Both the position numbers and the translations under genes were made by a program. From positions 15,042 to 79,041 of the forward strand of contig DHKI01000003.1 of assembly GCA_002404755.1 (NCBI GenBank): 64,000 bases of DNA, written 5' to 3'. This document shows positions 17,002 to 24,932 of this stretch, piece by piece. The stretch comes from Clostridiales bacterium UBA4698. Its GTDB lineage: Bacteria; Bacillota; Clostridia; TANB77; UBA1234. How positions within the stretch are numbered: the first letter of the stretch is position 1; the number at the start of each line of letters is the position of its first letter. Under the pieces are notes generated by a model that ran no database searches, was not told the DNA's origin, and saw only the letters and a list, made by a program, of their open reading frames with translations.

Positions 17002-17377
17002 TTTTACAAATCTCCTTTTCAATCATCCTGATGAGCAAGTCAATTCCTACGAGAACGTCTTTACTACTCGAACTTTTAAGTAGCTCACTCACTTGCTCAG
17101 ACATTTCTTCGCTTGTTTTCGTCAGAATGTGCTCTTTCCCTATTCTTCCTAATGCACTTTTTTGCGTCTTATAAACATGCTGTTCATGTGGTTTATGCGG
17201 ATGCCTAAGATAACTTTGATAGTTCTTTCCGTTTTTATTGCAATATTTCTTCATTTTGTGATACACCATCCATTTGCTTATACCACACTTATTCGAAATA
17301 CATGCAACATCTCCTTCATTTTCAAGCCACACTTCCTCAATGTCCAAATCAAATAGTTGCCCTGCTGCTGTTCTCAA
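16979..17377 (-). CDS. HTH protein, foreign-looking
   Basis: This 132-residue protein contains a probable helix-turn-helix (VACISNKCGISKWMVYHKMK, about residues 23-43) and a helical C-terminal half. It is translationally coupled to the coiled-coil gene by a 23-base overlap, so the two probably act together. The start is TTG at 17377, 8 bases after AAGGAGG. A strong promoter and a structured leader of about 70 bases lie upstream. Within that leader a 24-codon open frame starting at 17455 is in frame with this gene but is closed by TAA, so a longer ancestral start is possible. Confidence 0.55.
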   Translation of the reverse strand: MRTAAGQLFDLDIEEVWLENEGDVACISNKCGISKWMVYHKMKKYCNKNGKNYQSYLRHPHKPHEQHVYKTQKSALGRIGKEHILTKTSEEMSEQVSELLKSSSSKDVLVGIDLLIRMIEKEICKNGSNIVH

Positions 17378-17383
17378 AAATTA

Positions 17384-17458
17384 TGCCTCCTTCAAAATCC
17401 ATGTTTTTTCGCCCATAGTTATGGGCTTTCCTCCTATAGTAATAAACTTCGACATGGA
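17384..17458 (-). promoter_or_regulatory. Structured 5' leader of the HTH gene pair
   Basis: The leader can form a hairpin (GCCCATAACTATGGGC) inside a wider stem (CCATGT with ACATGG). It contains a second AGGAGG before the hairpin, besides the real ribosome site after it. This could be a regulatory RNA element, inferred from sequence symmetry only. Confidence 0.4.
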
Positions 17459-17486
17459 TTATAGCACATTTTCATCATTCAGTCAA
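17458..17486 (-). promoter_or_regulatory. Promoter of the 16111-17377 pair
   Basis: TTGACT and TATAAT lie 17 bases apart, a near-consensus sigma-A promoter. Confidence 0.82.
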
Positions 17487-17496
17487 CATAATTCAT

Positions 17497-18638
17497 TTAT
17501 ATTTTCACAGCCGCCGTCACTAAAACTCCTATATTATCTTTGTATATCTTTTCGAATTGAGATATTGGTAGCGGATTTTGTCCCATGCCTGTTTCGAACG
17601 TGTATCCTGGTCTATTGTATTTGGATATGTACCAATCTCTATATCCTGCATAACTGTTTGTTTCTTTTTCATTATCTAATGTGTATGTACTAATTCTGGC
17701 AAATTCTTTTCCTAATTCTTCTGCACCAACCGGCTCAAAGTCCAAATATCTCCAATATATTATTTCTCCCTGTGTGTGATATGACAAAATCAATTTAAAA
17801 TCATGTGCAAGTGTATAATTGTACAAAGCTAATGATTCTGGCTCAGTTAAAGGTCCGATAACCAACAAAATCTCTTGGTGCTGGCCTTACAAAACCTTGT
17901 TTAAACTTGTTTTCACGTGCAAGTTGCCATTCGGCGGGAAACTGCAAATTCAAATCTACTCCGCACAATATTAGCTTTCCAACCATTTGGGAAAGGAATA
18001 TTTGGATATCCACTAGCTATATTTCTAGCGTTCATATATGCTGACGAACGCACTGGCAATTGCCAAAGTACTAAATCCACCCCATCTGGATTTGCCATAG
18101 GTGCTATGTAAATTGTTGTTTCATTAAATATCTTTTTTGCATCATAGCCAAATATATTTCCTTCACTTTCATATGCCTTTGCAAAATCTTCAATAAATTT
18201 CATAAACACAACCGAATTAATCCATTCGTTTGCATGGATTGATGCACTATAAAAAACTTCTTTGCTTCCATTTCCTATTTTTATTACTGGTAAATTCTTT
18301 CCCATTACACTTCTGCCATAATAGCTATATTCTAAAAAAGGATACTTGGTAACTAATGCATTTATATTTCTCATCATAATACTATATGGATATATTATAT
18401 CTGTAGGAACTATATCAAAAAGTTTACCATTTAAATATGGCATCAGTGCATTCCAAGTCGCTGTGCCAACAATTCCATCAGGCTGTAGTCCAAATTCTTT
18501 TTGAAAGTTCTTTACTGCTTCCATCGTTTGGTTTCCATATATTCCATCCACATTTCCTGCATAGTATCCCAACTTTTTTAAGGTACTTTGTAACCATTCA
18601 ACATAAGCACCACTCGAACCATATCTTAAAACTGGCAT
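17497..18638 (-). CDS. M14 zinc carboxypeptidase with peptidoglycan-binding domain, two +1 shifts at CGG
   Basis: This is probably a gamma-D-glutamyl-diaminopimelate peptidase acting on the cell wall or spore cortex. An N-terminal peptidoglycan-binding repeat (about residues 4-62, GSSGAYVEWLQSTLKKLG) precedes an M14 domain with zinc ligands SIHANEW and YHTQGE and the catalytic Glu in FETG. The reading frame breaks twice. At each break an in-frame CGG (17963-17961 and 17857-17855) must be read as C-GGA, giving NIVGVDLNLQFP and then VGYGPLTEPE. With both shifts a full 379-residue enzyme results. The ATG at 18638 follows AGAGGAG. It is either a gene decoded with shifts, a pseudogene or an assembly error. 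Confidence 0.75.
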
Positions 18639-18731
18639 AAAAATCACTCTCCTCTTTTTAAGTTTATTTTTACGCACTAAGTTTTATTCTTTTTATTTTT
18701 AGTTGTTGATATTTTTGTCATTTTCAAAATA

Positions 18732-19517
18732 TCAATTAACCCCAGATACTTTTAAAATTTGTCTTCCCTCATGATTTATTTCATAATTATCTTGATAAAT
18801 CATTTCAGAAACCGGAACTATTTCGTAACCTAAATCTTTTATTGTCCTTATTATTTGATTTAATCCCTCCGCAGTATGCTTTGTATCATTATGCATCAAA
18901 ATAATACTTCCGTTTCTTATTTTGTCTTTTATTCTTTTGCACATTTCATCTGGAGTTTTTCCTGTATAATCTAATGTATCTATATCCCATTGAACAACTT
19001 GCATTTCTAAGCTTTTAGCCGCCTCTATTACAGTATTATTATATTCACCATAAGGACCTCTATATAGTTTTACTTCTTCACCAGTTATATTCATTATTTT
19101 TTCATTGCATTTTTTCATATCATCAACATTTGTATCGAAAGATAAGGCATTTACATGTGCATGTGAATTTGAATGATTACCTATGTCCATTCCATTATCA
19201 TGTACTAATTTTACTTCATCTGGGTATTTTTTTACGAAATCTCCAACCATGAAGAAGGCTGCTTTCACATCGTTTTCAGTCAATGTATTTATGATATCTG
19301 GTATGTCATCAGCTCCCCACGCACAGTCAAACGTTAAGGCTACAACTTTATCTTCTGTTTCAACACTGTATATCGGAAGTAATCTATAATTTGCTGCAGT
19401 TTCTAATATTTTCTCAACAATTGTATTTCCGCAACCACATGCTAATATTAAAGTAAATATGCCTATTACTGCAAATAAAAACATCTTTGCATTTATAACA
19501 ACAAACTTATTTTTCAA
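18732..19517 (-). CDS. Polysaccharide deacetylase (NodB domain), membrane-anchored
   Basis: It probably removes acetyl groups from peptidoglycan sugars outside the membrane, like the sporulation deacetylase PdaB. After a signal anchor (about residues 8-30) come the five NodB motifs: TFDCAWGADD, HSNSH, RGPYGEYN, DTLDYTG and LMHND. The metal Asp-His-His set is present. The start is taken as TTG at 19517, 6 bases after GGGGGTG. An ATG at 19532 lacks a ribosome site and would fall at the transcription start of the sigma-E-like promoter at 19537-19563. It precedes the M14 peptidase, so both may remodel spore wall. Confidence 0.82.
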   Translation of the reverse strand: MKNKFVVINAKMFLFAVIGIFTLILACGCGNTIVEKILETAANYRLLPIYSVETEDKVVALTFDCAWGADDIPDIINTLTENDVKAAFFMVGDFVKKYPDEVKLVHDNGMDIGNHSNSHAHVNALSFDTNVDDMKKCNEKIMNITGEEVKLYRGPYGEYNNTVIEAAKSLEMQVVQWDIDTLDYTGKTPDEMCKRIKDKIRNGSIILMHNDTKHTAEGLNQIIRTIKDLGYEIVPVSEMIYQDNYEINHEGRQILKVSGVN

Positions 19518-19536
19518 ATTAAACACCCCCATACAT

Positions 19537-19563
19537 ATTGTATGAAAGCACTTTCACAAATAT
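19537..19563 (-). promoter_or_regulatory. Sigma-E-type promoter of the deacetylase
   Basis: ATATT, 14 bases, then CATACAAT matches the mother-cell sigma-E consensus (ATA-N16-CATACANT). It points to expression during early sporulation. Confidence 0.65.
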
Positions 19564-19616
19564 AATTACGCCAGCCATAAAAATTTTAGTTGTAATAAAT
19601 TTTATTAAAAAACGCG

Positions 19617-19651
19617 AAAAGAGATGAAAACTTTTACTTTTTCATCTCTTC
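19617..19651 (-). terminator. Terminator after the 19663-20166 gene
   Basis: AAGAGATGAAAA pairs with TTTTCATCTCTT and is followed by a short T-run. Confidence 0.75.
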
Positions 19652-19662
19652 TTTAATAATTT

Positions 19663-20166
19663 CTATGTATCAAGCTGAAAGTAGTATAATTTTTTATTTT
19701 CAACATCTAATGCACTAATTGTAAAATTAGTTGAATATCTATTACTTATTACTATTTCTCTATCAAATTTATAAATATCTCCAGATGCTTCAGTATGTCT
19801 ATCTTTAAAAAAATAATATCCATTATCTATATCAAGCATCGGATTTTCTAAATCAATTGCCTCTACATGCGTTAATTCCCTCTTAAGTTCGTCACTTAAA
19901 GCTCCCTTTTGCCAATGTGGATTACTTTCTATGCTTGCAATTATCGTTTCTAATTCTTCGTTACTCAACTCATATTCTTGATAGATTGTGCCATCATTAT
20001 GTCCTCCATTTTTCCCTGTTATTTTTTCCACACTAACTGTTAAATTGCTTTCTAATTCTATTGCTTGCATTTCTCTTGGTGGTGGATTTGTAACCACAGT
20101 ATTTATCATACTAAATATCATACTAAATATCAAATAAAAGCCCACACTAAACATATAAAAAATCAC
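19663..20166 (-). CDS. Membrane-anchored hypothetical protein
   Basis: No family recognised. The 167-residue product has one N-terminal hydrophobic segment (about residues 2-23) followed by an extracytoplasmic part rich in charged residues with no Cys lipobox. It starts with GTG at 20166, 7 bases after AGGAGGAG, which is itself the end of an upstream open frame (20169-20372), so the two were probably cotranslated. Confidence 0.6.
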   Translation of the reverse strand: MIFYMFSVGFYLIFSMIFSMINTVVTNPPPREMQAIELESNLTVSVEKITGKNGGHNDGTIYQEYELSNEELETIIASIESNPHWQKGALSDELKRELTHVEAIDLENPMLDIDNGYYFFKDRHTEASGDIYKFDREIVISNRYSTNFTISALDVENKKLYYFQLDT

Positions 20167-20168
20167 TT

Positions 20169-20372
20169 TTACTCCTCCTCGCTAACTACATAATTAGTCA
20201 TGTCAAATTTTATAGTGAAATAATAAGGTCTTATTACTCCGTATTCAGAAGAAGCAACTCCTAAATTGTTTAACGTCATCGCAAAAATACTTTTTGGTAT
20301 AGAATCCGTAGCCGCCACATATTCTTTTAGATTTTTAAAATCTGTGTAATCGTAGTTGTCTTTTATTTCAAC
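20169..20372 (-). pseudogene. Start-less gene fragment, 67 codons
   Basis: A coding-like open frame ends 2 bases before the next gene and encodes stretches such as LKEYVAATDSIPKSIFAMTL and SSEYGVIRPYYFTIKF. It lacks a usable start: TAG precedes its first codon and the first in-frame ATG lies in the middle. No CGG is involved, so it does not belong to the shift set. It is probably the remains of a longer gene, or a gene starting at a non-standard codon after AAGGATAGG. Confidence 0.5.
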
Positions 20373-20410
20373 CTATCCTTATTTATTAGAGATATTATCA
20401 TATTTTTTAT

Positions 20411-20446
20411 AAACAAGCAATAATGTTTGCCATTTTTGCTTGTTTG
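20411..20446. terminator. Hairpin between divergent genes
   Basis: AAACAAGCAA pairs with TTGCTTGTTT around a 16-base loop. No gene ends beside it on the plus strand, so its role (old terminator or leader element of the fragment) is unclear. Confidence 0.45.
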
Positions 20447-20459
20447 TTTCTAATCATTC

Positions 20460-20487
20460 ACATTTCTCTTATTTTTTTCATATTCTA
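20460..20487 (+). promoter_or_regulatory. Sigma-K-type promoter of the Cys-rich gene
   Basis: AC, 17 bases, then CATATTCTA fits the late mother-cell sigma-K consensus (AC-N16/17-CATANNNTA) and lies directly before the ribosome site. Confidence 0.55.
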
Positions 20488-20510
20488 TAATTAGAAAAGG
20501 AGGAAATGCT

Positions 20511-20915
20511 ATGTTTGAAAATGAAAAATTTGACCGTCCTGATTTTTGCGATTTTAAAACAATAATTGAAAAATTCTTAACAATATGCTTACCTGTAACA
20601 ACAACACCTTGTGCAAAGGTTGGAAAAATTAAAACCGAATGTTGTGGCACACCAATCGTTGTTCCAAGAAAACATGATATTTGTTGTGATGAAATGCAAA
20701 AGAACGGCTGTTGCAAGTACACTGTTATTCAAAAGATGAGAGTTGAGATTCCTATCGACTTTACTGCCGACACTAAAGTTGACGATTTATTTGTTGATTG
20801 TGAATTTAAGCATGACAAGGACCACTGTGACAAAAATAATTGTGAGAAAGACCTCTGCGACGCTTGTAAAAAAGACATTTGTCCAAAAGATCCTTGCGAT
20901 AAAAAGCCTTGGTAA
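20511..20915 (+). CDS. Cysteine-rich protein, possible spore coat component
   Basis: A 134-residue protein with about 16 Cys, many in CC or CxxC pairs, and a C-terminal half made of Asp/Lys/Cys repeats (DKDHCDKNNCEKDLCDAC). It has no signal peptide or membrane segment. I do not recognise a named family. The ATG at 20511 follows AAAAGGAGG. It is one of few plus-strand genes and has a sigma-K-like promoter, so a cross-linked spore coat protein is the best guess. Metal binding is an alternative. Confidence 0.6.
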   Translation: MFENEKFDRPDFCDFKTIIEKFLTICLPVTTTPCAKVGKIKTECCGTPIVVPRKHDICCDEMQKNGCCKYTVIQKMRVEIPIDFTADTKVDDLFVDCEFKHDKDHCDKNNCEKDLCDACKKDICPKDPCDKKPW

Positions 20916-21046
20916 CATCATTTAAAGAAATTATAACCGTTAATTGAAACATTGTAATTAAAATATATTTCAAAATTAAATCAAAAAATTTAATGTTTAT
21001 TTATCGCGTAAAAACGGCTTAAAAAATTTGCATTTATAAGTTGACT

Positions 21047-21092
21047 AAAAAATAGGATTCGAATCAAAGTACTGATTCAAATCCTATTTTTT
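21047..21092. terminator. Bidirectional terminator
   Basis: A 20-base inverted repeat (AAAAAATAGGATTCGAATCA with TGATTCAAATCCTATTTTTT, one mismatch) has T-runs on both sides. It lies between the convergent Cys-rich and lipoprotein genes. Confidence 0.88.
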
Positions 21093-21122
21093 AATTTTTC
21101 GCATCCAAATTTTAACCTAAAA

Positions 21123-21692
21123 CTATTCTTGAGATATTTTTTCTAAATATTTGTATGTTTCCATTACTTCTTCTCTTGTCATATCTTGACTTACTGATTC
21201 GTTCATAGTGATTGTAACATACTTTCCATCTCTCTTAATTTCTTTTACATTTTCTAGACCTGTTAATTCACTATTATTAACGTCTTTTAACTCGTTCATA
21301 TATTGCTCATATGCTTGTTTTCCTGCTTCCTCATTATCATACATATAACAATAACTATAATTTACTACTTGGTCTCCACTAAAATCAAATATTATATAAT
21401 ACGCATTTCCAAAATTAAAAACTGCTCTATCATCTGTTGTAGATAAACCTATTTTTCCTGAAGCATCACCTGAATCTCCGCTTTTATTATTTCCACTAGT
21501 ATTTTCTTCTATTTTAGAGCCCCCTATAATATTTTCTAAATCTTTATCATCATCTTTTGAGCTTGTATTAACCTTATCACTAATATCATTTACTCCATTA
21601 CTTGGTTGCTCTTCTTTTTTGTTACAGCCAACCATTCCAAAAATACAAAAAGCCATTATTAAAACAATTCCGATTACTCTAAGTTTTTTCAT
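21123..21692 (-). CDS. Lipoprotein, unknown
   Basis: A 189-residue predicted lipoprotein. The signal peptide ends in the lipobox GMVGC (Cys at residue 23) and is followed by a low-complexity Ser/Gly/Asp linker with SGN, SGD and SGK triplets, then a globular domain (about residues 85-185). The ATG at 21692 follows AGGAGGAG. It shares the SG-acid linker style with other exported proteins of this window. The role is unknown. Confidence 0.7.
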   Translation of the reverse strand: MKKLRVIGIVLIMAFCIFGMVGCNKKEEQPSNGVNDISDKVNTSSKDDDKDLENIIGGSKIEENTSGNNKSGDSGDASGKIGLSTTDDRAVFNFGNAYYIIFDFSGDQVVNYSYCYMYDNEEAGKQAYEQYMNELKDVNNSELTGLENVKEIKRDGKYVTITMNESVSQDMTREEVMETYKYLEKISQE

Positions 21693-21765
21693 ATCTTCTC
21701 CTCCTATACTCTTTATACACTATAATTATAATACTATATTTCTTTTATAATTCCAACATTTATTT

Positions 21766-21963
21766 TTAATCTTCGAAAAGTTGGTCAGCTAAATTTTGTA
21801 TATATGCTTTTCTTTCTTTCGTTTCCTTTTCTAAAATTCTTAGTTCTATAATATCTCCCTCTTCAGCATTCATAGCAAGCACTCTAGGCATATTCACAAA
21901 CTCTCCACTTTCAATTTCAACAACAGCATAATTCCCTTCATATCTATCTAATATAACTCTCAT
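21766..21963 (-). CDS. DUF3006 family small protein
   Basis: A 65-residue protein with the DUF3006 pattern: MRVILDRYEGNYAVVEIE, then a short loop and the acidic-turn segment EEGDIIELRI. The function of the family is unknown; it is predicted to be a small beta-barrel. The ATG at 21963 follows AGAGGTG. It lies between the lipoprotein and the beta-propeller gene. Confidence 0.75.
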   Translation of the reverse strand: MRVILDRYEGNYAVVEIESGEFVNMPRVLAMNAEEGDIIELRILEKETKERKAYIQNLADQLFED

Positions 21964-22054
21964 GCCACATTCACCTCTTTATGTATCAACATTCTAACAG
22001 AACCAATAATATTATATAACCTTTTTTAATGCTCACATTATATCATAAAACAAT

Positions 22055-22082
22055 AAAAAGGTGGAAGTATTTTTCCACCTTT
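22055..22082 (-). terminator. Terminator after the beta-propeller gene
   Basis: AAAGGTGGAA pairs with TTCCACCTTT just beyond the stop codon of the 22088 gene. Confidence 0.8.
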
Positions 22083-22087
22083 ACATA

Positions 22088-24160
22088 TTAAAATTCTATT
22101 TTCGATACTTCTTTCATTGTATCCATATCTAGTACTTTTATCATATTACTTGATATTGTATAAAGCTTATCTCCTATATATATTATTCTTTCAATATTGC
22201 TATAAGGGTTTTCAGTATTTTCATTTGAAACTTTGCCAAGCAATGTTATACCTTTTTCTGTATCTATATTAAATATAACTGCTCCACAGAAATCTAAATC
22301 TCCATACATTGGGACTCCATTTTCATATGTTCCTGCATTTTCATCATATAATCTAACTGGAAAAGCAAATAGCCCTTCATCTTGTTTGAATAGAAGTGAT
22401 TTATGATTGTATAATAATTCAGAATAGCTTCCTCTTCCGCCTATCTTTACAGAGTCTAACTCTTTTGGATTGTTATAATCACTAACATCAAATATAGCAA
22501 GTTTTAATCCTGTCGAATATGCTGTTACACGTTCTGTTCCATCATAGTTTTTAACAATCTTTTCTATTGAATCTTCTCCAAAACCAATTAAATAGTTTTC
22601 GCCAAATGGATGTAAGTAACTGCTATATCCTGGTATCTTTAATTCTCCTAAAACTTCCGGATTGGTTGGCTCACTTAAATCTATTACAAAAAGTGGATCC
22701 ACAGTTTTATATGTTACAACATAACATTTGTCTCCCATAAAACGTGTGCTATATATCCTCTCGCCTTTTGCTAAACCTTCTAGCTTTCCAATAACTTTTA
22801 AATCTTTATCTAAGACATATAAATTATTTTCAGATGTATTACTTTCCCATGAATTTCCTTTTGTAGTTGTTATTCTAAAGTTTCCATCATATTCATCCAT
22901 TGAAAATTGATTTAACAAAGTTCCTTTAACTTCGCCTTCTGCTACATATTTTATTTTCCCATTGTATATAGCAAATTTTCTTATTTTAGTGTTTCCATTA
23001 CCATTATCATATCTTAGCCAACCTTGATAACTTAACCTTGACTTTGTTACATATAGATTTTCTTTCGAACAGTATATTTCTTCGCCTGTACCTATAAAAG
23101 TTTCTACATTTGCTTTTTCAGATATATTATCTAAGCTAAATGAAGTAATCATCATGTATGAACATTCCTCGTCATCCTCAAGGTCAGGGAAACATTTTAT
23201 TGATGTAATGTCAACTTCTTTAGTATTTCCGCCATCAACACAAGTATCCTTGAAAAGTGGTACAACATCTTCTGGATTAATGTCGTTATAAAAATATACA
23301 TATTTATTGCTTATTACATATATATCATCATCAACTTTTCTTGATGAACAATAGCTTCCTTCTGTCTCTATCTCTCTAACCAAATCATAATTATTTATAT
23401 CATAAATCATAACCTTTGTTGATGTTTTATCATAGAAACCTCCGTAAAAGCCATATGGAGTAACCTTATCATTTTCTAATGTTATTAGACTACTCATACT
23501 ACTAGTCGCTAGTACTATTATATAATCATCACTTAAATATAACTCTCTTGGTCTTTGATATGTGCCATTATCATTTTTTACCTTAAAATCAATTTCTTTC
23601 TCTAGCTCTAATTTTTCACCTTTATTATTAATTATCTTTAAAGTATTATTTGATAAATAATAAATGTAATCTCCGTTAGTTTTTACTATATCTGCTTCAT
23701 CAACGCCTTGAACTTGCGTGTTAGTTTCCGAATATTCATCCGAAGATTTTTGACTTCCACTATCGCCAGCTACATTTTCTGTCGCTGATAATTCCTGCGT
23801 TGCAGAATCAATTGAAACGGAATCCGCATATTTCAAATCGCCTAAAGAATTAAATATAGCTCTTCTATTAATAAGTTCTCTACTATTTTCTAGCTTTTTC
23901 ACTAATTCATCTTTCGTTTTAAAAGTTGTAAGTTTCAATTCTTTTTGATTTTCAAACTCAACTTCTTTTTGATTTACCTTTAGCACACTTAACTCCACAT
24001 CCTCAACATGATGTATTTTAGTTGCATCAACGCCAACAAGCACTGCTATTGCAACTGCACATATACATGTAATAAGTGCATATCCTTCTCTTCTTTTTTT
24101 CATCTTATAATCACTCGCTTTCTTAAGTATACTTTTAACTCTCTCTTCATTACTCTTCAT
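22088..24160 (-). CDS. Membrane-anchored beta-propeller protein
   Basis: A 690-residue protein with a short cytoplasmic N-terminus, one membrane segment (about residues 25-45) and a large extracellular part resembling the secreted beta-propeller family of Firmicutes (EYSETNTQVQGVDEADIVKTNGDYIYYLS region about residues 140-170). It overlaps the upstream sigma-factor gene by 11 bases, so the two are coupled. The layout (cytoplasmic tail, one helix, outer sensor) would suit a partner or anti-sigma of that sigma factor, but no anti-sigma domain is visible. The ATG at 24160 follows AAAGGAGGG. Confidence 0.75.
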   Translation of the reverse strand: MKSNEERVKSILKKASDYKMKKRREGYALITCICAVAIAVLVGVDATKIHHVEDVELSVLKVNQKEVEFENQKELKLTTFKTKDELVKKLENSRELINRRAIFNSLGDLKYADSVSIDSATQELSATENVAGDSGSQKSSDEYSETNTQVQGVDEADIVKTNGDYIYYLSNNTLKIINNKGEKLELEKEIDFKVKNDNGTYQRPRELYLSDDYIIVLATSSMSSLITLENDKVTPYGFYGGFYDKTSTKVMIYDINNYDLVREIETEGSYCSSRKVDDDIYVISNKYVYFYNDINPEDVVPLFKDTCVDGGNTKEVDITSIKCFPDLEDDEECSYMMITSFSLDNISEKANVETFIGTGEEIYCSKENLYVTKSRLSYQGWLRYDNGNGNTKIRKFAIYNGKIKYVAEGEVKGTLLNQFSMDEYDGNFRITTTKGNSWESNTSENNLYVLDKDLKVIGKLEGLAKGERIYSTRFMGDKCYVVTYKTVDPLFVIDLSEPTNPEVLGELKIPGYSSYLHPFGENYLIGFGEDSIEKIVKNYDGTERVTAYSTGLKLAIFDVSDYNNPKELDSVKIGGRGSYSELLYNHKSLLFKQDEGLFAFPVRLYDENAGTYENGVPMYGDLDFCGAVIFNIDTEKGITLLGKVSNENTENPYSNIERIIYIGDKLYTISSNMIKVLDMDTMKEVSKIEF

Positions 24161-24692
24161 AAGAAAATCCCTCCTTTCTTAAATTTTCTTTAAGAGCAAG
24201 CCTTGCCCTATACGCAAGGTTCTTTACTTGTTTATTATTTTTATGCATAACCTTCGATATTTCATTATAAGACATATCTTCAAAGTATATTAAAAACAAC
24301 ACTGTTTCATAATCTTTTGGTAAAGTCTTTATTATTCTGCGTATATTTCTGTGTTCTTCATCTTTTATTACACTCTCTTCAAATCTTTCTTCATCCTCAA
24401 GTATTTCATCTTCTAAAAAGCTACATTTTTTATTCTTTTTTAGAACATTGAAAGCTTTATTTCTTCCAATTTGAAATAAATAAGTTTTAAATGAAGATTC
24501 TTCTTTAAAATTATGTTTTTTTACAACCAGTTCCATAAAAACATCTTCCATTAATTCTTCAGCCAAAGAAAGATTGTTTACAAAACCATTTATAAAAAAC
24601 ATAAGACTGTCGCCATACATTTTAACTATATCTTCAAGACCACTTTCATCTCCATTTAGGAAACGACGGTAGCTACTTGCGCCGTTATCCAT
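24150..24692 (-). CDS. ECF-type RNA polymerase sigma factor
   Basis: A 180-residue sigma-70 family protein. Region 2 covers about residues 20-90 (LAEELMEDVFMELVVKK, SSFKTYLFQIGRNKAFN). Region 4 has the helix-turn-helix LPKDYETVLFLIYFEDMSYNEIS (about 122-145). The ATG at 24692 follows AAAGGAGGG. It is followed with overlap by the membrane beta-propeller protein, which is probably cotranscribed and could report an envelope signal to it. Its target promoters are unknown. Confidence 0.9.
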   Translation of the reverse strand: MDNGASSYRRFLNGDESGLEDIVKMYGDSLMFFINGFVNNLSLAEELMEDVFMELVVKKHNFKEESSFKTYLFQIGRNKAFNVLKKNKKCSFLEDEILEDEERFEESVIKDEEHRNIRRIIKTLPKDYETVLFLIYFEDMSYNEISKVMHKNNKQVKNLAYRARLALKENLRKEGFSYEE

Positions 24693-24875
24693 AAATTTTC
24701 CCTCCTTTTAATGCCTTACACCAATTAGACAATTCAAACCTCAAAAAGTCTCATAAAGCTCAAGTTTTCTTATATTCTATATTAAATGAGAACTTATTTC
24801 AATCAAATTCTAGCTTTAAATGGTAAGTTTTGTTAGTGCTTACTATTTCCACAACAAATCTTAAAAATACAAAAT

Positions 24876-24911
24876 GGCATATAATACTCTTCAAGAAAAG
24901 CATTATATGCC
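24876..24911 (-). terminator. Terminator of the metal ABC transporter operon
   Basis: GGCATATAAT pairs perfectly with ATTATATGCC downstream of the permease gene. Confidence 0.75.
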
Positions 24912-24932
24912 AATATTGATTACTCAAATTTT

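Noticed and set aside
17381..17455. 24-codon ORF before the HTH gene as a real leader peptide
   Set aside because: Its ATG lies 2 bases after the -10 box, so it would be at or before the transcript start. It is kept only as a note.
20411..20446. Hairpin as a riboswitch
   Set aside because: It is a simple stem with no conserved riboswitch core, and no downstream gene suggests a ligand.
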